The notes beneath the pieces are model-generated. The model did no database searches. It saw only the letters and a list, made by a program, of their open reading frames with translations, and was not told where the DNA came from. Below, piece after piece: positions 44,491 through 52,417 of a DNA stretch of 64,000 nt. The position numbers and the translations under genes were made by a program. Source of the stretch: Paractinoplanes polyasparticus (GTDB lineage Bacteria > Actinomycetota > Actinomycetes > Mycobacteriales > Micromonosporaceae); the NCBI RefSeq assembly GCF_019710575.1, contig NZ_JAHWFK010000030.1, positions 160,847 to 224,846 on the forward strand, in the 5' to 3' direction. Numbering within the stretch: position 1 is the first letter of the stretch; each line of letters begins with the position of its first letter.

Positions 44491-45546
44491 TGTGGTGGGC
44501 GTGCGGACGGATGCCCGCTGTGGCCAGACGCAGCAGACGACGATCGCGAGGATAGGGATCAGCGACAGGATGGCGAGCGGCTCGGCCCCTAAGAACACGA
44601 AACCGCCCCAGTACACCGAGGGACCGGCGCCGTTGCGGTCGGTGTTGGCCAGCAGGGAGCCGGTCGAGGTGGGAATGTTGCCCAGGCAGGCCGGGGCGAG
44701 CATCAGCAGCGTGGCAACGCAGAGTCTTGAGTACGCCCGCTGCCTGCCAGGCCCGTAGCGGCGCATGCGCTTCGAAGTGTAGAGCCCGAACAGGGCGCCG
44801 AGCAGAGCGCCGGCCAGGCCGCCGAGGATGGTGTCGCGCAGGTGGCCGGGCGGCTCGGCCCGCATCAGGTCGAGATTCAGGCCGGACGGGTTGTGGGTGA
44901 TTTGCACTGCGGCGAGATAGCCGGTGCGCGTGCCGGTCACCTCGGCGAACTCGGCGGGCGCAGCCTGCGGACCATTGCGGCGGACTGTGGTTTGCACGTC
45001 CTGCCAGCCGTGTGCGCGCATCTGCCGGGTGACGGCGGCGGCGACCTGCTCCGCGCCGGTTTGCGGGGGCATCATGCCGGTCACACTGGTCCGGCCGACA
45101 CGTACGCCGGTTCCGCCGAGCAAAGTGTTCTTGCTGTACGGGTTCCAGAAGGTGTGCCGCCCGAACTGGTCGACCCTGTCGTCGAAGGGGACCGGCAGGA
45201 CCGTGGGCGCGAGTCCTATTGCTGTGGTCTTGTCGGGTGCCATCGGGTCTACGTCCTGCCAGGCCAGCCACGAGCCGAGCGCGATCCCGCTCAGCCCACC
45301 GAGCACGGCCGCCAATGCCGCGATCACGAACGCCCTGCGCCCGAATTCCGCGAGACGTCGGCCGAGGCCGTACCGCAGCAGCAGCGCGGCCTCGCGCGCG
45401 GCCGGCCGCGATCGGCCGGGATCAGCGGCGTCGAGCAGCGTCGCGAGGATCTCCGGACCGCGCTCGTGTCGATACGTTCGGGGGTAGGCCAACAGCCACC
45501 GCCGATACCTGCGGGCCAGACGCATGGTGCGGGTGTCGTCGGGCAT
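44485..45546 (-). CDS. membrane protein paired with PadR
   Basis: A 353-aa protein. Residues 1-60 form a soluble head rich in Arg (RRYRRWLLAYPRTYRHERGPE), of the kind found in actinobacterial PadR-partner permease-like proteins; helix 1 at about 70-95; an extracellular region of ~130 residues; then about four helices at the C-terminus. ATG 45546 is supported by GGAAGGG six bases upstream. The PadR gene lies 41 bp upstream on the same strand. No transported substrate can be named. Confidence 0.78.
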   Translation of the reverse strand: MPDDTRTMRLARRYRRWLLAYPRTYRHERGPEILATLLDAADPGRSRPAAREAALLLRYGLGRRLAEFGRRAFVIAALAAVLGGLSGIALGSWLAWQDVDPMAPDKTTAIGLAPTVLPVPFDDRVDQFGRHTFWNPYSKNTLLGGTGVRVGRTSVTGMMPPQTGAEQVAAAVTRQMRAHGWQDVQTTVRRNGPQAAPAEFAEVTGTRTGYLAAVQITHNPSGLNLDLMRAEPPGHLRDTILGGLAGALLGALFGLYTSKRMRRYGPGRQRAYSRLCVATLLMLAPACLGNIPTSTGSLLANTDRNGAGPSVYWGGFVFLGAEPLAILSLIPILAIVVCCVWPQRASVRTPTTA

Positions 45547-45587
45547 GTTGATCCCTTCCGGGGTCGGCGATGGCACCGGGGGTCGAT

Positions 45588-45929
45588 TCAGGCAGTGCGG
45601 GGAGCACCGGCGGGGCGGGCTCCGCTCAATCGTTGGGTGACCATCTGTGCGTCGCGGCGCATCTGCTCGGCCTCGGCGGCCAGTGCGGCGATGCCCGGAT
45701 CGGTCAGCCGGTAGTAGCGGCGGAGCCTGCCGTCGACAGTCTCCTCACGGTCGACCTCGACCAGGCCCTCGTCGTTGAGCCGGTCGAGTGCGGCATACAA
45801 CGTGCCGGCGGCGAGGCGGGTCTTGTTGTCCGACAGCCGCGCCACTTCCTTGATCACCGCATACCCATGCAGCGGGGCCGGAGCGAGCGCCGACAGGATC
45901 AGAACGCTCGGTCGCCGCATGCTTGCCAT
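45588..45929 (-). CDS. PadR family transcriptional regulator
   Basis: A 113-aa winged-helix repressor: VLILSALAPAPLHGYAVIKE at the N-terminus, LAAGTLYAALDRLNDEGLVE recognition helix and wing, and a C-terminal dimer helix. Short PadR-s2 type. A TATATT box (minus strand, 45937-45942) ends 7 bp before the ATG, indicating a leaderless message. Likely represses itself and the following membrane-protein gene through the AT-rich repeat at its promoter. Confidence 0.9.
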   Translation of the reverse strand: MASMRRPSVLILSALAPAPLHGYAVIKEVARLSDNKTRLAAGTLYAALDRLNDEGLVEVDREETVDGRLRRYYRLTDPGIAALAAEAEQMRRDAQMVTQRLSGARPAGAPRTA

Positions 45930-45936
45930 GGCCGTC

Positions 45937-45960
45937 AATATACAGTTGATCGTTCTATAG
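45937..45960. promoter_or_regulatory. PadR promoter with TATA-flanked dyad
   Basis: TATA at about 45939-45942 and again at 45956-45959 flank CAGTTGATCGTTC; it overlaps the -10 of the PadR gene. Candidate autoregulatory site. Confidence 0.4.
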
Positions 45961-46081
45961 GTGAAGCCGGCATCGATGCGTTGGCGACTGTGGGGCGAAT
46001 ACGGTCGGCAAGGTGGGCCAGAGTTCGTTCCACCTGATGCAGGGACGACGACCTGCGCATCCATTCGCTACTGTCCACGAC

Positions 46082-46402
46082 ATGTCGGCCCCGAAGAGAC
46101 ACGACAGGCTGAGCGACGACCCGTCGGGGGAACTGCGCCGATACATCGGCGTCTTCCTGATCTTCTGTGGTGTTGCGCCCCTGCTGATGTTCTCAGGGCT
46201 GGCCAGCAAGGTCGGGGAACCCGACTTCCCTGCGTTGCCGATCTTCGTCGCCGCTCCGTTCATCGTGGCCGGCGTCGTGGTGACCGTCCTCGGCATCGCT
46301 GCCAAAGATCCCAAGCGGTCGGCCCGACGAGTTGGTATCGGAGCCGTGCTGATCGTTCTCGGCGATCTGCTGATCTTCGGCATTCGCGCCGGACTCGTAT
46401 AA
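46082..46402 (+). CDS. small membrane protein, three helices
   Basis: A 106-aa protein: basic soluble start (MSAPKRHDRLSDD), then hydrophobic helices at about residues 22-38, 48-70 and 83-104. Unknown family. It precedes the WXG-like genes by 32 bp on the same strand and may be part of that operon. Confidence 0.65.
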   Translation: MSAPKRHDRLSDDPSGELRRYIGVFLIFCGVAPLLMFSGLASKVGEPDFPALPIFVAAPFIVAGVVVTVLGIAAKDPKRSARRVGIGAVLIVLGDLLIFGIRAGLV

Positions 46403-46434
46403 AGCTTGCCCGCCACTGCGGAGGAGGTTCACCA

Positions 46435-46773
46435 ATGAGTCTGAACGTCGAACCGGAAGCGGTCCGCAACTACGGCTTCATGCTCAGTCGCGCCCGCGAC
46501 GACGCGCAGGACTGCAAGGACTACTTCTCAGCTCAGGTGCCCGAGGTCGCCATGGGGATCGAAGGTGGCCTCTTCAACCCCATCGGGTACGCCCACACCG
46601 GAGTTCGGCGGGAACTCGGGGCGATGTTGGACCAGATGGTCAGCCTCTTGGACGCATCCCACAAAGCCCTCTTCGAAACGGCCAAACACTACGAGCGTAC
46701 CGACGAAGACTCAGCTCAGCGTCTGGACCAGAGCTACCCGGCCGTGCAACGCCCGATCCCCGGGGTCAGCTGA
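46435..46773 (+). CDS. WXG100-like type VII secretion substrate partner
   Basis: A 112-aa all-helical protein, with GAGGAGG before its ATG. The layout (helix, central turn with GLFNPIGYAHTG, helix LGAMLDQMVSLLDASHKALFE, then YERTD) resembles ESX-1-associated EspA/CFP-10-like proteins; YERTD fits the YxxxD export motif after the second helix. Probably exported as a helical-hairpin partner of the next protein. No EccC, EccB or MycP gene lies in the window. Confidence 0.68.
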   Translation: MSLNVEPEAVRNYGFMLSRARDDAQDCKDYFSAQVPEVAMGIEGGLFNPIGYAHTGVRRELGAMLDQMVSLLDASHKALFETAKHYERTDEDSAQRLDQSYPAVQRPIPGVS

Positions 46774-46775
46774 CC

Positions 46776-47522
46776 ATGGGTTTCACCGACTCGAGAGACC
46801 CCACCGTCCACCTGACCGCACCGGCGGAGCGCAGCGAATCCATCTGGGGTCAGCCGTTCTCGAACCCGGGCACCGTCTTCGACTGGTTCAGCCCGACCCA
46901 CATCATCAACGAGTTCATCAAGCAGGCCGCCGGCTACGACGTCGTGGGTGAGGCGGCCAAGGTGTTCGGCGGTGACTGGGAGACCATCTGGCAGGCGGCC
47001 GGCGCCATCGCCAATCTCGGGGATGCCATTCAGGACATCGGAATCAATGTCACGAGTGGCAACCTCGATCTGGACCCGCAGTGGGACGGCAATGCGGGAG
47101 AATCCGCGTACATCTACTTCATGAATCTGGGCTCCACCCTGAGCTCACAGAAGGAGAGCCTGACCGCCCTGGCGGACTCGTACCTGAAGGCAGCCGAAGG
47201 CGCATACCGCGTTGCCGAAGCCTTCTCCGGCATCCTCAAGGACATCGGTGACGCCGCCATGATCGGCGTCATCGCCGCTTCCGCTGGAACCGCTGCCATC
47301 GAGACCGGCGTCGGTGCGGTAGCCGGCTACTCCGTCGCCGCCTACGAGGCCTACAAGATCTACGAGCTTGGCGCCAAGGCGAAGCTGGTCATCTCCACTG
47401 CGTACAACGTCATCAACTTGCTCGCCGGTGAGATTCAATCCCTGTCTGCCGACACGGGCGCGGTGTCCCGATATCCGCTGCCCGCGGCCTACCAGCATCC
47501 AGCCAACCTCACGTCGTCGTAG
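46776..47522 (+). CDS. WXG-motif protein, putative type VII substrate
   Basis: A 248-aa protein with an extended N-terminal region (1-95), then a WXG-type hairpin: Trp103-Asp-Gly105 in DPQWDGNAGESAYIYF followed by a ~60-residue helix. After that come small-residue-rich hydrophobic stretches (AAMIGVIAASAGTAAIETGV) and a YKIYE (YxxxE) motif. Directly follows the WXG100-like gene by 2 bp, so the two may form an exported heterodimer. Effector or structural role unknown; no enzymatic C-terminus. Confidence 0.68.
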   Translation: MGFTDSRDPTVHLTAPAERSESIWGQPFSNPGTVFDWFSPTHIINEFIKQAAGYDVVGEAAKVFGGDWETIWQAAGAIANLGDAIQDIGINVTSGNLDLDPQWDGNAGESAYIYFMNLGSTLSSQKESLTALADSYLKAAEGAYRVAEAFSGILKDIGDAAMIGVIAASAGTAAIETGVGAVAGYSVAAYEAYKIYELGAKAKLVISTAYNVINLLAGEIQSLSADTGAVSRYPLPAAYQHPANLTSS

Positions 47523-47529
47523 GAAGACC

Positions 47530-47820
47530 ATGAGAGAGAACGCAGAACGCGAAATCACCGACGGAATCCTGCGGCATCTTGCGCAAGCCAGCGACAGCGA
47601 AATCGTACGAGAACTGGCGGGCCAAGTCCTGGCAGGCAATATCAGCCTGGCGGAAGGCCTCAGCTTCGGCTCGTACGCCGAAGCACTCGAGCCCGAACTG
47701 GAAGGCTTCACCCAGTGGTACGACACCCTCAGCAACGACGAGCGTGACAGGGAAGCCTCCGACTTCGCGGCCAAGCTGGATGAGTTCGAAGCGCAGCTGG
47801 ACGACCGCCCCGCTCCCTGA
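47530..47820 (+). CDS. small acidic protein of the WXG cassette
   Basis: A 96-aa acidic protein, nearly all helical (REITDGILRHLAQASDSEIV, then FAAKLDEFEAQLDDR). ATG lies 7 bp after the previous stop. Could be an EspG/immunity/chaperone-like partner, but no family is recognised. Confidence 0.6.
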   Translation: MRENAEREITDGILRHLAQASDSEIVRELAGQVLAGNISLAEGLSFGSYAEALEPELEGFTQWYDTLSNDERDREASDFAAKLDEFEAQLDDRPAP

Positions 47821-47900
47821 GGCTCGAAAAAGCAGTTGGCCGATCGGATCAAGGAACGATCCAGCGGTCCAACTCCGAGCGACGCGCGCCCGCCCGCAGG

Positions 47901-48233
47901 CTACGGGCCGCGCCTTTCGCGAACCGGCCTGCCGTCGTCATCATGGGAGTAGCGGATATCAATGTCGGGCAGCGCGTTCTGGAGTTCATAGGCGAGTTGT
48001 AGCCCCTCGTCGATCCAGCGCCGCTCGTCCTCCGGGCTGGGAAACTTGAAATCGCTCAAGGCGGTTGCTTGGTACTGCCCGTTCCACACCCGCAGCCGCT
48101 GGACGAGTCCCGCACTCACGCCCAGGGCGCCCAGCTCGACCGGCCCGTAATGATCCGAGTCGTCATCCCATACCCCGTCGCCGCCATGCTCGGCCATAAC
48201 GCGTAGAGCGGATGGTTGGTATGGCTCGTCCAT
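47901..48233 (-). CDS. hypothetical protein, 110 aa
   Basis: Soluble acidic protein with LGVSAGLVQRLRVWNGQYQA and EDERRWIDEGLQLAYELQN, a pattern found in actinobacterial uncharacterised proteins of about 110-130 residues. ATG 48233 chosen; an earlier ATG exists at 48266. Convergent with the WXG cassette. Its function is unknown. Confidence 0.6.
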   Translation of the reverse strand: MDEPYQPSALRVMAEHGGDGVWDDDSDHYGPVELGALGVSAGLVQRLRVWNGQYQATALSDFKFPSPEDERRWIDEGLQLAYELQNALPDIDIRYSHDDDGRPVRERRGP

Positions 48234-48305
48234 GTAGCGATGATGGCAGGGCCGCGATCGCCCCATGTCGGATCAGACCAGGGCCTCGCGCAGGAGAGAT
48301 CGCTC

Positions 48306-49286
48306 TTACATCCTGTTCGGCGGTTTGCGGCCGGATCTTCCTCCGGTGCCGTTGGAACCGGCGGTCATCAGCTCTCCCAGCTCGGTGCGGTAGTAGAGGA
48401 CTGATCGCCCGGCCCGTCGCCGGCTGATCAGCCCGGCCTGCATGAGTAGTTTCAGGTGGTTGCCGACTGCGCCCAGCGTGAATCCGGTGACAGCGACCAG
48501 GTGCGTCGGGCTCATCGGGCCGTCGAGCAGGTACAGGAGCGTTGCCCGGGTCGTCCCGATGAGCCGTCGCAGACTGTCCGGCGCCGGTGCAGGGTCTTGC
48601 GCCAGCAGCGCTGTGCAGGGGTAGACGAGCGAATAGCGGTGAGGGCGATCCCACCCCGACCAACCACCGCCGGTGGTGGGGATGAAGACCAACTCGGCTC
48701 CGGTCAGGTCGCGCGGCGGGTATTCGCGGGTGTTGATCTGCAGCCGGCCGTCCCCGAGCCACCGCAGATTGGGACGCAGATCGTTGATCGCGTTGGCCCA
48801 GCCGCCGGTGCTCAGTCGGCGGGTGCGGGCGACGACGTCGGCCTCGAAGGCGCGCCGCCGTCGCTGCCAGTCCGGCTCGACGGCCGCGCTCCACACCCAG
48901 CGCAGCAGATCGGCTATCCGTGCCGGCAGGTCCGTCCCATCGAGTACGGGGTCGCCGTCGGCCAGGTCGGCGCGAAGTGCAGCGGCTGGCGCAGTGCTGA
49001 TGCGGCGAAGCTCCTGCTCGAAGGTCATGCCGTCGCGGTCGGGCGGCGTGCAGAGGAAGTCCGCGACCCAGAACGGCAGCAAGGCGCCGGCCAGGAACGC
49101 GGCAGCGACCGGGTCGGCTGCGACACGGCGGCGGAACGCGGCCCGTAAGGACGTCGGCCGCGGAAGCTGCCCGGGACGGTTCGGCTGCCCGTGCAGGACG
49201 GCGAGTGTCGCGACGGTCTCGGCCAGGGGCGATATCCGGAAGCGGCTGCGCGCCAGCACGTCGACATCTACGAGCCAGACCCCCAC
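48306..49286 (-). CDS. ArsR-like winged-helix regulator with large N-terminal domain
   Basis: A 326-aa regulator: about 230 residues of N-terminal sensor-type domain typical of actinobacterial DUF5937-ArsR proteins, then a C-terminal winged helix (MSPTHLVAVTGFTLGAVGNH, LKLLMQAGLISRRRAGRSVL). Such fusions commonly sit divergent to MFS pumps, as here. GTG/ATG start 49286 abuts an inverted repeat that probably is its operator. Confidence 0.82.
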   Translation of the reverse strand: MGVWLVDVDVLARSRFRISPLAETVATLAVLHGQPNRPGQLPRPTSLRAAFRRRVAADPVAAAFLAGALLPFWVADFLCTPPDRDGMTFEQELRRISTAPAAALRADLADGDPVLDGTDLPARIADLLRWVWSAAVEPDWQRRRRAFEADVVARTRRLSTGGWANAINDLRPNLRWLGDGRLQINTREYPPRDLTGAELVFIPTTGGGWSGWDRPHRYSLVYPCTALLAQDPAPAPDSLRRLIGTTRATLLYLLDGPMSPTHLVAVTGFTLGAVGNHLKLLMQAGLISRRRAGRSVLYYRTELGELMTAGSNGTGGRSGRKPPNRM

Positions 49287-49306
49287 GTTTCGCCTCCCTG
49301 CGAAAC
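49287..49306. promoter_or_regulatory. operator GTTTCGC-N6-GCGAAAC
   Basis: Perfect 7-bp arms with a 6-bp spacer, filling the 31-bp gap between the divergent ArsR and MFS genes. The tight gap means occupancy would block both. Confidence 0.65.
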
Positions 49307-49317
49307 TTTACCGATCG

Positions 49318-50519
49318 ATGGTGACGGCTACGCAGACTGCGCCCATGCGCAGCTATCGTCAGCTTTTCCGTACCGCGGAGTTCACACCGTTATTCGTTGC
49401 TTCCTGCGCGCAGGTGGCCGCTTCGACGCTGACCTCGCTGTCGCTGGGCACGCTGGTGTATGCCCGCACCGAGTCGCCGCTGCTGTCCGCGCTGGCTATG
49501 TTCGGGCCCTCGATCGCTCAGCTGATCGGCGCGAACACCTTGCTGTCAATCGCTGATCGGGTGCCGCCGCGAGCCGCCCTCACGACGATGGCCACCATCG
49601 CGGGCATGGCCGGGCTCATCCTGGCCATACCCGGCATGCCGCTCGCGGCGATGTTCGTCATCGTGTTCGCGCTCAGCCTGCCCGCCTCGATCAGCGGCGG
49701 CGCCCGGTTCGCTCTGGTCACCGAGATCTTGTCACCGCAGGGGTACCTTCTCGGCCGGTCGATGCTGAACATGGCGGTCGGGTCATGCAGATCGCTGGGT
49801 TCGCGGCCGGCGGTGTCCTTGTCGTGCTGATCTCGCCGCGCGGTGCTCTGGTGACCGGCGCGGCACTCATGTTCGCAGCAGCGCTCATCGTGCGGTTAGG
49901 TCTACGGGCCCGGCCCGCTCGAGCTTCCGGGCCGGCGTCGGTCGTAACGACCTGGCGCGTCAACCGGAACCTGCTGAAAGACCCGTCCCGCCGTGCCGTT
50001 TACCTGGCCATGTGGGTGCCCAACGGCCTGGTAGTGGGTTGCGAGGCGCTGTTCGTGCCGTACGCGCGAGACCGGGCGGCGGTGCTTTTCGTGGCCGCCG
50101 CGGCCGGGATGCTCTGCGGCGACGTCGCCGCTGGACGGTTCCTCGCGCCGGCCTCCCGCACTCGCTCTGTCCGCCCACTCCGGTACCTGCTCGCAGCGCC
50201 GTACCTGCTGTTCGTCATACCGCTGCCTCTGCCGATAGCAGCCGTCGCCGTCGCGGTGGCATCAGTTGGATACGCCGCATCGCTGCTGCTGCAGGAGCGA
50301 TTGATCGCCCTGACCGGCGACGACGTGCGCGGACAAGCGCTGGGACTGGCCTCGGCCGGCATGATGGCGATGCAAGCAGTCGGCGCAGTGGCAGCCGGCC
50401 TGATCGCGGAGTTTCTGACAGCCGGCGCGGCGATCACCGTGATGGCGATCGCGTCCCTGATCGTGACGGCTGTGCTTGGTCCGGGTCTACGCCTGTCCAG
50501 CCAAACAGTTGGACGTTAG
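49318..50519 (+). pseudogene. MFS transporter, single-base frameshift
   Basis: Two overlapping frames make one ~400-aa permease. The first (49318 to about 49782) starts with RSYRQLFRTAEFTPLF and includes helices 1-4; the second (about 49783-50519) continues MQIAGFAAGGVLVVL through helices 5-12. The join is a GGG at 49780-49782; one added G restores AVGVMQIAGF. Divergent from its ArsR-type regulator. Decay or sequencing error cannot be separated here. Confidence 0.8.
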
Positions 50520-50655
50520 CGGTGGGATGCTGACTGCAGTCGCACCGGCCCGGGACGTTGTCGGCGGGCGATGGCCCGGTAGCGCACGGACGCTCCGAAG
50601 GCGAACACCACGGCAGGAAGACAGGCGAGCGTCCTTCTCGACACCGAGGTGGACG

Positions 50656-51945
50656 TCAAGGTCGTGCACACCGGCGATCTGAGGTGGGAATCGCGGGTAT
50701 GGAGGCTGAGAGCGCCGTGCCGGCGCCGGGCTGGGACTCGATGGTCAGGTGGCCTGCCAGGCGTTGCAGTCGCTGTCGCATGCCGGTCAGGCCGAAACCA
50801 CCGTCAGCGGTGTTTCGGGGGCGATCGGCGCCGGGGTCGAAACCTGTCCCGTCGTCCCGGACGTCCAGGTTCACCGTTTCGTCCATGTAGGACAGGGTCA
50901 GGCCAACTCGGCCGGCGCGCGCGTGCTTGGCCACGTTGGCCAGCGCTTCCTGGGCAACCCGGAGGAGGGTCACCTCGAGGTCGGGGCGCATCGGCCGCGG
51001 GTCGCCGGTGACGGTCAGCACCGCCTCTATGTCGTAGACCTCTGACCAGCGCCGGGCCACGTCGCCGATGGCGTCGGGCAGTTGGGCTTCGGCGAGTATC
51101 TCCGGGCCCATGGCATGGACCGTCCGGCGGGCCTCGGTGAGGCTTTCGCGGGCCAGGTTGATCGCGTTGTTCACGCGGCGGTCGAGCGTCGAGGGATCGT
51201 CCATCGCCTGCTGCGCGGCCTGTAGCTGGGTGACGATTCCGGTCAGGCCCTGCGCCAGGGTGTCGTGGATCTCGCGGGCCATCCGTTGCCGCTCGTCGAG
51301 CACCCCGGCCTCGCGGGCCTGGATCAGCAGCTGGGCGTGCAGGCCGGCGTTCTCCTCCAGGGCGGCTTCGATCTTCGCGTTCGCCTCGTGCAACTCGGTG
51401 AGCGCCCGTTTCTGCCGCAGATTGCGCTGGTCGGCCATCTCGATGAGGTACGAGGAACCGCCGGCCAGCACCGTGCTGATCAGGCTGATGGCGAGCCACG
51501 CCCACCAGAAGCCCCCGGTGAGGGTGTCGATTCCACCCAGGTAGGACACCGCCATGATCATGGAGGTGGCGGCCGCGCCGGCGTAGCGCCAGCGGCCTTT
51601 CAGGTACTGGAACGCCTGGGGGTAGCCGACGAAGGCGAACAGGCCGTACCAGGGGGCGAGCGTGACCAGGGCGGCGGCCAGCAGCATGAGCACCGCGTAG
51701 TACAGGGCTGTCAGCCGGGTGTTTCCGAGCCACAGCAGCCACACCGCGGCCGCGAGGGAGAGCCCGAGCGTTGCCGGCAGGTGCGGCGACTCCGTCCAGA
51801 GTGGCAGTAGCAACGTGACGGCGGTGCAGGCCCCCAGGAGGATGTACGGCACGGCGCGCAGGGCCGCCGCCTCCTTGCGGTCCCAGCTGTCGAATTCTGC
51901 CCGTAACTCGGCCTCGATGCCCACGACTGCTCCCAGCGGACTCAT
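50656..51945 (-). CDS. NarL-type sensor histidine kinase, orphan
   Basis: A 429-aa HisKA_3 kinase. About five or six helices in residues 30-165, a coiled-coil linker (LTELHEANAKIEAALEENAG), acceptor His in RQRMAREIHDTLAQGL, and ATPase motifs NVAKHA, DDGTGFDPG and GGFGLTGMRQRLQRL. A LuxR regulator normally follows such a gene; the 136 bp after the stop holds none, and the next gene is the convergent broken MFS gene. Confidence 0.92.
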   Translation of the reverse strand: MSPLGAVVGIEAELRAEFDSWDRKEAAALRAVPYILLGACTAVTLLLPLWTESPHLPATLGLSLAAAVWLLWLGNTRLTALYYAVLMLLAAALVTLAPWYGLFAFVGYPQAFQYLKGRWRYAGAAATSMIMAVSYLGGIDTLTGGFWWAWLAISLISTVLAGGSSYLIEMADQRNLRQKRALTELHEANAKIEAALEENAGLHAQLLIQAREAGVLDERQRMAREIHDTLAQGLTGIVTQLQAAQQAMDDPSTLDRRVNNAINLARESLTEARRTVHAMGPEILAEAQLPDAIGDVARRWSEVYDIEAVLTVTGDPRPMRPDLEVTLLRVAQEALANVAKHARAGRVGLTLSYMDETVNLDVRDDGTGFDPGADRPRNTADGGFGLTGMRQRLQRLAGHLTIESQPGAGTALSASIPAIPTSDRRCARP

Positions 51946-52040
51946 CGCGCGGTTGCGCGTCCTGTCGAGTGTTGTGTGCGGACATCGGCGTTCGCTATGG
52001 TGCGGCGGCTTTTCATGCTGATCTAGGAACGGAATTCGAT

Positions 52041-52274
52041 ATGACTGCCACCACCACTGCTGCTGCGACCGGCCAGAAGTCCTGGATTGTCGCGCTGCTG
52101 CTCAGCTTTTTCCTCGGTGCGCTCGGTGTGCACCGCTTCTACGTGGGGAAGATCGGCACCGGCGTCCTCATGCTGATCACCATCGGCGGGTTCGGCGTCT
52201 GGGCGCTGATCGACTTCATCATGATCGCGATCGGCAAGTTCTCCGACAAGCAGGGCCTTCCGCTCGCACGCTGA
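52041..52274 (+). CDS. TM2 domain membrane protein
   Basis: A 77-aa protein with the TM2 fold: short Thr/Ala head, helix 1 (SWIVALLLSFFLGALGVHRF), the family YVGKIGTG turn, helix 2 ending FGVWALIDFIMIAIG. Role unknown. Divergent from the orphan kinase; followed by a strong terminator. Confidence 0.88.
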   Translation: MTATTTAAATGQKSWIVALLLSFFLGALGVHRFYVGKIGTGVLMLITIGGFGVWALIDFIMIAIGKFSDKQGLPLAR

Positions 52275-52284
52275 CCACAGTTTG

Positions 52285-52326
52285 GCCGGCCCGGGCTCGC
52301 ATGACGACATGCGGGCCCGGGCCGGC
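52285..52326 (+). terminator. strong hairpin terminator
   Basis: Nineteen-bp stem with one mismatch (52285-52303 with 52308-52326), loop ACGA, followed by GTCGTTCTT. Ends the TM2 transcript. Confidence 0.8.
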
Positions 52327-52383
52327 GTCGTTCTTCCACCGGGCAACTACTGATCGGGTGACCGGCGCCCGGGAGTGTCGGCT

Positions 52384-52417
52384 CGCATGAAAATGCGGGA
52401 TGGTGCATAATCCTCAT
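52384..52417 (+). promoter_or_regulatory. argG promoter, leaderless, with CGCAT-N4-ATGCG dyad
   Basis: CATAAT (52406-52411) ends 6 bp before GTG 52418, so transcription should begin at the start codon. CGCAT-GAAA-ATGCG (52384-52397) occupies the -35 to -20 zone and may be a regulator site (arginine repressor is a guess). Confidence 0.5.
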
